The position numbers and the translations under genes were made by a program. Below, in pieces: positions 54,743 to 64,000 of a DNA stretch of 64,000 nucleotides (its first letter is position 1; every line of letters starts with the position of its first letter). Location of the stretch: NCBI RefSeq assembly GCF_905475395.1, contig NC_058337.1:135615960-135679959 (forward strand). The letters run 5' to 3'. This DNA is from Chrysoperla carnea. Its lineage: Eukaryota; Arthropoda; Insecta; Neuroptera; Chrysopidae. The notes under the pieces were generated by a model. It did not search any database and was not told where the DNA came from. It was given only the letters and a program-made list of their open reading frames with translations.

Positions 54743-55033
54743 GTCGCCCTATTAACTCAGTTGGTTCCGTCCGCGGTATGCTTAGGGTAGCTGGTTCGAT
54801 TCCCGCCGTCGCAACAAAATTATTTTAATTAATAATTGTGATGGGCTGGTGTAGTGTATGGTATATGCATGAACGAGGTGCACTCAGCCTCTGAAATTGT
54901 GGAACTGATAAATGAAATTATCAGCGGTAAGGTAAAACACATATTTGGTAAAACACATATTTGGTTATTTGGTATCACAATGGGCTCTATAGCCTAAGTG
55001 CGTCCTTCGTGGACAGCCAATATAATCTAATCT
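54743..55033 (+). mobile_element. tRNA-derived SINE with target-site duplication
   Basis: The head has box A-like TTAACTCAGTTGG (54,752-54,764) and box B GGTTCGATTCC (54,792-54,802). A ~220-base body follows, ending GGACAGCCAATATAATCTAA with a TCTA-like tail. Flanking repeats are AACAAGCAAAAG (54,731-54,742) and AACAAGCAAAAAG (55,034-55,046). 291 bp, structurally complete. Confidence 0.8.
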
Positions 55034-55908
55034 AACAAGCAAAAAGTTGAATTTTACAGATTTTCATCCCATAATTTTTTTGTCCTTAAGCAAAAACCTA
55101 AACAAAAATAATATTGGGCTCCTTGGGAATATACCGAAGAATGTTCGATTTAGATCTTCAAAAAGTTTTTTCGACAAAATCCGAGCGAAAACTAGAAAAT
55201 TGGCATTCTTAATTTTCGCTCTATTTTATCGTATTTAACAAAATTCCACTGTCTGTTCTTGTTTCAGGTTCTAAAAAAACAAATTTTTTGTGTGTTATTA
55301 GCATGAAAAATGTGTTTACATAATTTTTTGCAGCGGCATCTACAAGTTTCCATTAATATTAAAATATTCCTTATTATTCAAATCACAAAAAATTACCGCT
55401 AGAAAAAACAACTTTGTTGTATGTCTCATAGATGTCACTACAATTGTTTTTATTCTCTTCAATGTTTTTTTTATATACAAGAATCGTTCATGCGTGGCAC
55501 ATAAAGAAACATAGAATAACATTTAGTTCCAATGTTTGACAGAAGCCTATGAACACGCGTTAGTATGTAATGGAGTTTTTTGCCGAAGGTGGGAGTGTTA
55601 GACATGAAACATAACCTGATTTTTCGTCCTAATTTTGAAATAACAAAACATAATAAAAATAATAATATAAAAAACGGTTTATTTTATGTGCTATGATTGA
55701 TAAATAAATAAAAATGGTGTTTAAAAAAAATACTCTGTGATTTTTAATAAATATTTTGGTGTACTATATTTTTTTTCTTAAAATATTTCTGTGTTATAAA
55801 CAAAAATTCGTAAAGTGATTTTGAGATTATAAAATACCGTAAGTTTGTTAGAAAAGTGCACTTAAAAAAAAATTGTTTAAATGTTGTAATGTTGATAAGT
55901 TATAAAAA

Positions 55909-56083
55909 ATGAATACCAGATCTCATTTACAACCGTTTTTAAGTAATTCAATTGCAATTCGTCAAGAAATTCAACGTTTTGAAAGTGTACATCCCTCAAT
56001 TTATGCGATTTACGATTTATTGGATTTATTCCCGGATGGTATTGTGGCTCAACAAATTCGGGATCATGTTGTTTGCATTGAAG
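55909..56083 (+). CDS. CenG1A: AGAP/centaurin-gamma (Arf-GAP with GTPase-like, ANK and PH domains), first coding exon only
   Basis: ATG at 55,909 (AAAAATGAAT) opens 58 codons plus one base, ending GAAG|GTAGGT. It encodes [53 protein letters not shown] and VVCIE, then Asp on splicing. The block [19 protein letters not shown] and QIR-HV--IED is the conserved N-terminus of AGAP proteins just before the GTPase-like domain. AGAPs bind and regulate Arf GTPases and endosomal traffic. The GLD, PH, Arf-GAP and ankyrin parts lie beyond the window. CenG1A is the fly name, used by family. Confidence 0.85.
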
Positions 56084-56499
56084 GTAGGTAATTTTACGCA
56101 GATTTTTAAACTTTTTAGTACTTACCTATAAGAAATGTTTGTTTATTTTTTTTTTCAACCCTTATTTTTATGAGACTAGTTTTTAAAAGCCGGTTTTTGT
56201 GTGTGTGTGTGTGTTTGGTTAGAAAGGGATATCAATTCAATAAATTCTTCGAATAGATAATGCATTCAAAGACATCGTTTAAGGTAGTTTTACTGTAAAT
56301 ACGTGAATAAATATGAATAACATCACGATTTCAAACACCCTTATATTACGTCTGAATGATCTTTTTTTTATATACAATTTTAACCGTTGAAAAGAAGGAG
56401 GAGGTGAATACAGTTAATCGTAGAATTTTGAGTAATATCGTTATGGAAGGATATATTCCACAAATCTCAAGAAAATTATCGTAAATAAATTTCTATAGT

Positions 56500-57824
56500 T
56501 ACTTCTGAAACAAAATCTTTCACATTACCTTCCTCTCGTTAATCCTCCTCTTTCTCATTTTGGTAGCTCCTATGTAAATCTTTGGTACTGGAAGGTCCAA
56601 AGTTTTAGCGTGCGTGCTTCTTAGCCTGTGTCCCGCTCGTAATGTATGCTTATGGAGGTCTTTTGAAGTGAAACAATATCCTCGGACGCTTTGGATTGTT
56701 TTCCGCCCAAATTTGTCTTCTAGTACCCACTAGAACTCTACAAATACATTCACTTCCCTAGAATGTCTCTAAGGTCTGATACCCATATCAGATTTACATT
56801 GGCATTTGCCCACAACTTGTCCAGAGGAAATCGGCAGTAGTCTGGTTCCTTCGAGGATAGATAGACAGTCTTCTGGGATTTTATCGAGTCTGAGCTGATA
56901 TTATCTTCAGAGAGAATAGTCATGTCTTCGGACGTTAAAAAAAAAGTGCTCGGTCATTTACTACGTTAATGGACATCACTTCCACTTGATACAAACTGTA
57001 GTGATCTGACTAACGGCAAAATGCTTGTCTCAGATTTAGATTTACATTAAATCCCACAACTCTCATTTTGCTTCAGCTTTGATACACCGTTGTAAAAGAT
57101 CTCGTTCTTTATAAGTTTTTTCGAAAACTGGGAGAGGGTAGTATGTAGTCAATGGATTCTAATAGTACCAGTCCGGGATGAAAGAGATTTAGGGTGGTTC
57201 ATCTGGCCCTAGCTGCGTATTTTTCTCCAAGGTGCTTTACAAAGTGCTTCCTTAAGTGCTTTTGATGGTGGAGTTCGTCGGTATCACGTGATCAGAGGAG
57301 TCCACCGTCTTAGTAATAAAATGGTGTGGGCCTCATGGTCGTAATGTATTTATGGTCCATTGGACCATTTTAAGTAGTGATGAGCGATACCAAGATTAAG
57401 ACCAAAGAAGAACAAAGTTATCTAAATCTTGGTTTTGACGATTGAATCTTGGTATTGGTCTAACATTTTTAGTATCTTACTAAAATATGTCTTGATTTTG
57501 CAGAATCGAATCTTGGTCTTGCAGAGTAAGAGAGACTGCCAAACCGACACTAATTTTGTTCATCACTAACTTTAAAATAGTATCTCCTTGAAAGGAGTAC
57601 AATTTCATTTCCATCAGTGTCTTAGATTTTTTTAACGTAGATTTTAGCTTGTCTGATAGCGTTTCGAAAAAATTCTCTGAGACTACTCTTGCTATATCAT
57701 CTTTGTAAGCGATTAACTTGCATCTCGAGTATACTAGTTTTAGGAGAAACTCGTTTAGTGTAATACTCCAAAGAAGAACTGAGATTATATTACTTTGTGT
57801 GGCGTGCATCTCCTTTCGTATCAA
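56500..57824 (-). pseudogene. Decayed non-LTR retrotransposon (reverse transcriptase and RNase H remnants)
   Basis: On the minus strand, 57,600-57,824 reads SNIISVLLWSITLNEFLLKL then KLIAYKDDIARVVSENFFET, matching the palm of non-LTR reverse transcriptases (QGG--SPLLW...L and A-ADD). The first residue of the ADD box is Lys here. Further along, about 56,780-56,850, ANVNLIWVSDLRDILGK matches the RNase H motif V-L-WVPGH--I-GN. Order and orientation are right. Stops and frameshifts abound, and a MITE interrupts it. The block is also less AT-rich than its surroundings. Confidence 0.55.
57375..57568. mobile_element. hAT-like MITE inserted in the non-LTR remnant
   Basis: Ends TAGTGATGAGC and the inverse of TAGTGATGAAC; flanks ATTTTAAG and ACTTTAAA (6/8). 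It holds repeated CCAAGATTA / AATCTTGG motifs. Its position between the reverse transcriptase and RNase H pieces shows that it jumped in after the retrotransposon. Confidence 0.5.
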
Positions 57825-58689
57825 TGTATCACAGAACCAGCCAATTGAAATCTAATCTTTCGAAATTAAAGCAATATATTGAAAAGGATCGACAGATCGA
57901 TATTTTAGTTTTTACTTTAGTGCATTTTTGATGTTGGTTATATTTTTTTGTTTGAAATTAAAAAGTTTTCGTCGTACATTACAGTTTTTATTTTAGATAA
58001 AAAAAAAGAATTATCCTTGATTTAAATTGACTGTTTCGTTTTTGTATTGACTTTTTGTCATTTTAAAAATATATAGAGACATAGAGACATGCAATGCATA
58101 TGTGTTTCGTATATATTTTAAATGGAACCTTGGGAATATTGTTTAAAATATACTTTAGAAATATTACAAAATCGTGAAATATGATATATGTGAAAAATCA
58201 GTCTACTTGAAAAACGAAATCTGATTTTTTGTTTTTTGTTTTCAAAATTAAATATTCATTTTTATATACAGAAATACAGAATTGCTTAACGATATTGGAA
58301 AAAACGGAAATCTAAGTTCATAGACCTTTCTTTTCGAAAGGTTAGAACAGGAATAGATATTTTTTATTCAAATTTCGAGGTGTGAGAAATGTACATTTTT
58401 TAACAATTTTTAAAAGACTTCCAGAAGAAAAAAGGTTTTTTTAAAGATATGCAGGTATGTGTTTTTTAATGGAGTATCCTGTAGTGGCTGCTTGATAAAC
58501 GAGCTACCATTTACCATTGTTTTTTGAAAATGAATGTAGACTGTCGTTAGGCATCACTTTTCGGCTTGCGATATTATTCGTCGATATAATCACTTTAAGG
58601 GGGTTGGTTTCTTGAATACCTCTGAACACTGGAGCTGTCAGAGTCACATGTGATTGTTGAACAAGTGAAATTTACAAAATTTAAAAAAC

Positions 58690-58985
58690 CCCCAACAAGT
58701 GTTTCTGATACGGAACCCTAAACTCGCACTTGAAACATAGCTAAGAACACTCTCCATTAAATTACCTTTTTCGTTATAGCCTTCTCCAAACTGAAAAGAG
58801 ATTTTGAAGATTATCGCCTTCTTTTAGTTGTTTCGGATACGGAACCCTAAATTCGCGCTTGAAATATAGCTTAAAACACTCTCCATTCAATATCCTTTAA
58901 AACAAAACAAACAAATGAAAATCGGTTCACCCGTTTAGGAGCTACGATGCCACAGACAGGCAAGCCCACACATACATAGGGTCTA
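58690..58985 (-). repeat. Family A repeat, copy 3, in tandem
   Basis: Two successive inverse units, each with ATACGGAACCCTAAA, CGC-CTTGAAA-ATAGCT and AACACTCTCCATT-AAT, then GGAGCTACGATGCCACAGAC and a GGTTTGGGGGTTAA end. Matches 5,401-5,680. Confidence 0.65.
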
Positions 58986-59212
58986 AGTTATAAATAACCC
59001 GTCTTTTTGGTTTGGGGGTTAAATATGCAAATATGTGTTTGCTTCCTTGTGATTTGAATACTTGATCCTGAATTTTGGTGAAAATTTTGAAAAATCTTCG
59101 AGAAATATAATATGAATTTGAAATCGATTTTTCGAAAATTACATCATACGCCAATGCCATTCTCATAGACATAATGTAAGTTGATTTACTTAAAGAGAAT
59201 TAAAAAAAATAC

Positions 59213-59283
59213 ACTCGAACCAGGACACGAACCCGGACTTCTTGGATTCATGTCAAGCGCCCTACCAATTAGGCTATTCGAGT
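59213..59283 (-). tRNA. tRNA-like cloverleaf, probably a tRNA pseudogene or tRNA-derived element
   Basis: 71 bases fold as a cloverleaf: acceptor ACTCGAA/TTCGAGT perfect 7 bp; D arm GCCT/GGGC with AATTGGTA loop; anticodon stem CTTGA/CCAAG with one A-C mismatch; T arm CCGGG/CCTGG around TTCGTGT. Position 33 is A where nearly all tRNAs have U, so an anticodon cannot be read safely. A T run downstream (TATTTTTTTTAA) could terminate Pol III. A partial copy with its flank lies at 59,487-59,531. Confidence 0.45.
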
Positions 59284-59486
59284 TCTAGACACGAATGCAA
59301 CTTTTTCAACTCAATGAATTTTTTAATTTGTTTATCCACTTATTTATTATTATTACTTACTTATTGTTGTTGTTTACTTATAATTATGCATACGATATTT
59401 ACATCATGTTCTATTCGATTATTTTTGATGAAATATGCTACATACAGGCGTAAACTAAATATTGACAAATATCTTGTCTAGTAATC

Positions 59487-59531
59487 TTAATTAAAGAGAA
59501 CTGAAAAAAATACACTCGAACCCGGACTTCA
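59487..59531 (-). repeat. Truncated copy of the tRNA-like element
   Basis: TTAATTAAAGAGAACTGAAA, then AAAATACACTCGAACC and CGGACTTC match 59,186-59,240, with an 11-base deletion between two CGAACC copies. The offset is 301 bases. Indicates a repeat unit larger than a tRNA. Confidence 0.6.
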
Positions 59532-60339
59532 GTGTAAACATTATCTTAGAAAATGACATAAAATAATTATTTTAATTGACTTAAGAAATTACGAAATATA
59601 TGTTCTTTGGTTTTTGTTTGTTTATACCATGGAGATAGATATTTATACCCTCTTCAGTCATCATTAAAGAGCCACCTAAACTTAAAAATGAAATTTCTCA
59701 AAATTTTCCACGGTAACCTATATAAAAATAACCATTCAGTAAAGGAGACTATAATCTACAAGAAAACAAGCCTCATATCCCATTATTATGATAGAGCGCG
59801 AGCGTCCTTAAATCTTCAAATTATGTAACTGAATCCTGAATCAAACATAGTTGAGTTTTTCATAATCAAATAATAAATAAATAAAAAAGATTTGTGAATG
59901 TTAATCAGAATAATTGTGTGTGGTTTTTAATTTCATTTTGATATACATAATTTTAAAATTAGATACAACAAACATTTCATATTCACAATCACAATACTAC
60001 AAAAAAATAAAACCATTATAAAAACATATGGCCTTGAAATAGTTAAAATATATATAATGTGTTATACGTATGTATTTTAGTTATTGTATTCTTCAGAGTT
60101 AACACAAACAGAACTGATACAACTTGGTGATATACCACCACTTGACTTACTTATATGCCTAAAGGCTAGCTCACACCATACTGGTTATTGTGATGGTATC
60201 TGTGATAACAGAGTGTCTATTTGATAAAATGCAATCAAGAAGGGAATATTCCGAAGGAAATAAAGCTATTGCTTTTGTACTGATGACTTCAAATGTTCAT
60301 TAATCCTACCTAATAGATGTCAAAAATGACCATCGTTAA

Positions 60340-61110
60340 AATTTATATATATATATGTATACATCTATACGTTTGTGTGTCTGTACTCTCTCTAGCGGTC
60401 GCAATTTTAGTCCGATTTGAATAAAATTTAGTATCATTTGGTATCAAGAAGGAATTTAGCATTTGAAAGGTTAAGTTAAACAACCGTTCAAGGTTCAAAA
60501 TAAACAAGGGGGGTGGGAGGGTTTGAGCAAAGTGTAAAATTTTGATTTTAAATAAAAAATAAAGTAACTATTGTGTTTTTTTCTCTAGATGCTTAGTTTT
60601 GAAAATAAAAATTCTTGGAAAAAATATTCGATTTTAAGAAAAATGTTCCCTCCCCTCAATATCAGTGTTGATTCGCTTAGCTTACGCAGCTCCTGCGCTA
60701 CGAATTTTTTTTCTTTTCTACGGGCGCATGTATGTTATTAGTAGATATTGAATGTGTTCTTACGAAAGAAAAAGTTGAAATTGAAACAATATCAGTATCT
60801 GATTTGTGAACAATTAAGGCACAGGAAACAATAATAAAGCGCGGTAAGGTGGCTACAAACTAGGAAAATCGAGAATTAGCAGGGGATATTGCCAATAATA
60901 ATAATAATAATAATAATAATATTGGGAATTATTATTGTCTCTGTTTTTTGGATCATATAAAGTCTGCCTTTTGGATCATATGAAGATTGTCTCCAATTTC
61001 GATAAAATTCAGTGAATAAGGTAACTTTGGTCCCAAACAAAATACAAAAATCGCATTCATTTGATTATTAAATGCATAGTTTTTGGGATATCGTCTAAAA
61101 TCTCATACGA
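60340..61110 (+). repeat. Dispersed repeat family C, copy 2
   Basis: Contains GTCTCCAATTTCGATAAAAT, AAGGTAACTTTGGTCCC and TTTTTGGGATATCGTCTAAA, matching 17,200-17,540. An (AAT)n run sits at 60,895-60,921. Non-coding. Confidence 0.5.
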
Positions 61111-62289
61111 AAAGCAATTTGTTGGTACGATTTCTTACTCAAAAAAAATCCGATGATTTGATCATTTCAGATTTTTCAAAATATCACCTGTCAAATTTTT
61201 CTAGAGGGATAAAATAAAAGTTTTTGTTTTCAAGAATATACAATTGTGTAGGTATCTCTGAAATGGTTTCAACCGATTTTGAGCCTTTAGAAATGAGTAC
61301 ATTTCTATTATTTGATGATTGAAAAACTCGAGAAATGAATTGTTGAGTACTCAAAGAGTAATCTACTTTTAAAGTAATCTACTAAAATAATCTAAGTAAC
61401 AAACATAGTGTGATTCAATCTTTAAATACAAAGTATCTGTTTATCTGAATCGTCAAAGTTTACCATATTCAGTGATATTTACTACTTGCAACAAGAATAA
61501 TATTTGCATATTTAATAATAATTTTTTAAATAACAACTTTTTTTTTCTTTCATTTTAATTTTATAATCTATGTATGTTTAGTTTTAAAACTTTACACCTG
61601 TTTATTAAAATAATATACTTACCTTTATAAATCTTATTAAGATTGAATTATTGTTTTTATTATTATGAGATGTTTTTAATAATTATGACTAAAATGTATT
61701 TTAGATAATAATTATGTTTATTTCATTCATAATACGTGTTTAGTATCGTCGTCAATTTTTTAAACTTCATCCTACACAGAGCCATTATTATGTGGGTGAT
61801 AGATGATAATTATAAAACTTGTTTATTTGTCTGCTGAAAAATATTTTTAATGATTAGTTCTGAATTATATATAAAAATAAGCGCCAACAATGATACTGAA
61901 TTTATTACTATACTTACGTAATTTTATTGAAATAAAACTTTTGAAATTAGCTCGATATTTTAAGTTCTCTAGAGAAGTTCTCTATCGTTTTGTTTTTTAT
62001 CTAGATAACTTACGGACACTTCTCGAAAATACGGACACTTCTTGCGATTTTAAATAACAGCTGCAGTAACTTTAAACAGTAAATATATTGTGATATTTAG
62101 TAATTCCTAGTAATTTCAGGGCCACATAATTGGTCACTAAACAAACTTCTATTATATTTTTCTCTTTTTCCGAACAAATCAAAAGAGTATTGGACAGGAT
62201 TATTCAAGTACTCGTCACATCCCGTATAATTTTTGCATGTTCTTAAAATTAAGAAATTTTTGAATCCTTTCCGTATAAAAAGTAGTTTT

Positions 62290-63200
62290 TTTTTTATTTT
62301 CATCCAATTTAAATGAATTTTTTTTGAAACCTACTAATTTAGAGTCATATTTTTCATGTTAATTATTCGCTAACATTAATACTTGCACAAAATGTGGAGC
62401 CAATGATAGTGTATTTATGAAATTTGTTGAAGATATGTTAAATTTGATGAAAAATTTGAAAAATATGGCCCAATACACTACGAACATTGATACTACGAGC
62501 AAAATTTTGTCTGTCTTTCAATCTGTGTCCGTCTGACAACACGATAACTCAATATTAAAAATACGAATACGCCTTAAATAAATAAATAAATGAAATTAAG
62601 GAAGGTATAAGGAAGGTAGAAATTAAGATTACACTGAATTAGTTGCAATCGACATCGTGTGTCATGCGGTATCTTTTCCTGAAAAGCAACGTATGTGGGT
62701 TAAATTGACCCCGTTCGTTGATTTCCGGTAAAGAATTTTCGCGGGATGAGAGGAAAAATGATTTGGACATGTGGGACTACATAAATTAGTGGGACTACAT
62801 GTTTGGTCTATAAAAATTGCATAAAATTTGGGCGTGATAGAGCAAAATCAAATTTTTTGGATTTTGATTACGTCATAGAGTATAAAAAACATTTTTTTGA
62901 TATTTTGGCCAAATGTTATTCAATTTGAATGAATTTTTTTTTGAAACTTGTCAATTTAGGGTCATATTTTCCATTTTTCATATTAGTTATTCGCTTGTAC
63001 AATTTGTGAAACTCATAATGGTGTATTTATGAAATTTGTTTAAGATATGTTAAATTTGACGTAAGATTTGAAAAATATGACCCAAAATTAGTGGGATTAC
63101 ATGACGTAGTGTATTTATGAAATTTGTTGAAGCTATGTTAAATTTCATGAGAGGTTTGAAAAATATAACCCAAAATTAGTGGGATTACATAACGTTTTCT
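62290..63200. repeat. Diverged tandem array related to 47,625-48,230
   Basis: Repeated blocks TGAAATTTGTTGAAG-TATG, TTAAATTTGATGA, GAAAAATATGACCCAAAATT and AGTGGGATTACAT occur three to four times, with GATAGAGCAAAATCAAATTT as in the 47.6-kb array. Non-coding. Confidence 0.6.
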
Positions 63201-63251
63201 TGATATAAGGATGAATTTTTGTTGACTTTGAGTTGAGACATAGTTCATGTG

Positions 63252-63285
63252 TTCGTGTAGCTGAATTTAAATTCAGCTACACGAA
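63252..63285. repeat. 34-bp perfect palindrome without spacer
   Basis: TTCGTGTAGCTGAATTT is followed directly by its exact inverse. It is not part of a recognised element here. Confidence 0.85.
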
Positions 63286-64000
63286 AACAATTTGCTTGTT
63301 TTGATAATACCTACTATGAAGTATTTTTCCAGTCAATCTTCCAAGTGTTTTTATAATAATATTATTGTTAAAATATCGATTACATATTAAATTTAAATAT
63401 AAATATATTATTTTAAATTTAAATATTCAAAGATTCGTATTGATGTAGGCATGAATTCAAGTTATTTTTATATAAAATATTATCGTACCGTTCTCTTAGA
63501 TGTTACCTTTAAATTCATTGTTTTGTATTAGATATTATTATACCTATGGTGTACACTATTGTTCATTTAAATGGAACCAAAACTAGATCAAAATTTCTTT
63601 TCTACCTGGGATTATTCGAATCACAATTTAATAATTTATGCTTTAAATGTTAGTCATAAATCAAAAACAAGTGGTAATAATAATTGAGTGAATTGTTGAA
63701 ATTACACTTTAAAGACAGAGTTGAGTATCAGTGCTTGATACCTTGAATCTCTCAACATAATGTACCATGGACATATGCTTATATGCATTAAAAACGAATG
63801 ATAAAAGAAAATAAAGAATTCATCTTGAGTCATTAAAATGATTATGCAGTTGAAACTATTGCTGGACGCTTAGAGCAGTGGACTCTTGTTAGAAAGAGCG
63901 CCTTCAGGTACAATTTGTAGAGGTGATTACAGATACATTATGCTTTGTGTCATGGTAAATATAATGTTGTACTATGGTTCACACGTCTTTATCGATAGTT

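Larger units (their letters stand above)
44818..55908. other. Intergenic region between ACE and AGAP; repeats only
   Basis: I see no supportable gene in these 11 kb. The upstream side (44.8-45.1 kb) would hold the ACE promoter and 5' untranslated sequence, and the last few hundred bases the AGAP promoter. The rest is dispersed repeats described separately, (A/T)-rich filler and short isolated ORFs. Confidence 0.5.
56084..64000 (+). other. AGAP first intron (to window end), repeats only
   Basis: No second AGAP exon could be recognised, so the intron is at least 7.9 kb. It carries a (GT)n run at 56,200-56,215, a decayed non-LTR retrotransposon, a hAT-like MITE, family A and C repeats, a tRNA-like cloverleaf, an (AAT)n run at 60,895-60,921 and a diverged tandem array at 62,290-63,200. 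Confidence 0.5.

Noticed and set aside
51895-54790. Two ORFs with the same N-terminal 35 residues (51,895-52,080 minus; 54,473-54,790 plus)
   Set aside because: Both lie at the outer ends of the inverted family B repeats; the shared peptide reflects repeat identity, not a protein family.
1-64000. CRISPR arrays, operons, bacterial insertion sequences
   Set aside because: All genes are split by GT/AG introns and repeats are eukaryotic transposons; nothing prokaryotic is present.

Overview
This is an animal nuclear window, very AT-rich and full of introns, microsatellites and small non-autonomous transposons. The recognisable gene families (single-domain angiotensin-converting enzyme, AGAP/centaurin-gamma, a CCSER-like serine-rich coiled-coil protein), the short introns and the repeat content point to an arthropod, most probably an insect. 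I cannot name the species. There are no bacterial features; almost all open reading frames over 60 codons lie in introns or repeats and are chance.

Layout. (1) 2,691-28,061, plus strand: a split gene for a serine-rich protein with a short coiled coil. It has two alternative first coding exons (2,691 and 19,723) that both splice in phase 2 to the same second exon, and a candidate 24-base microexon. The ~17.7 kb between exon 1a and exon 2 holds a hAT-type MITE, a Helitron end pair, several tandem repeats and a tRNA-like element. (2) 28.1-35.0 kb: no gene seen; MITEs, two large inverted repeats and (AT)n tracts. (3) 35,051-36,341, minus strand: an unrecognised small secreted-type protein, a signal peptide followed by Lys/Glu/Asp-rich segments encoded by tandemly duplicated phase 1-1 exons. 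(4) 37,321-44,817, minus strand: a complete single-domain ACE gene. Its zinc-site exon is present twice (40,287-40,411 and 40,111-40,235), same length and phase, separated by 51 bases. (5) 44.8-55.9 kb: no gene seen; repeats including a piggyBac-like MITE, a long inverted repeat pair and an intact tRNA-derived SINE. (6) 55,909-56,083, plus strand: first coding exon of an AGAP gene that continues beyond the window; the following intron contains a decayed non-LTR retrotransposon, MITEs and a tRNA-like cloverleaf.

The strongest biology is the ACE gene. Two interchangeable exons each carry the HEMGH zinc/catalytic motif but differ at the two positions that separate the N and C domains of mammalian ACE in the S2 subsite. 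Including both exons would cause a frameshift and stop, and the intron between them is probably too short to splice. This looks like a splicing switch of peptidase specificity. The neighbouring secreted acidic/basic protein, built by exon duplication, is a second lineage-specific candidate.
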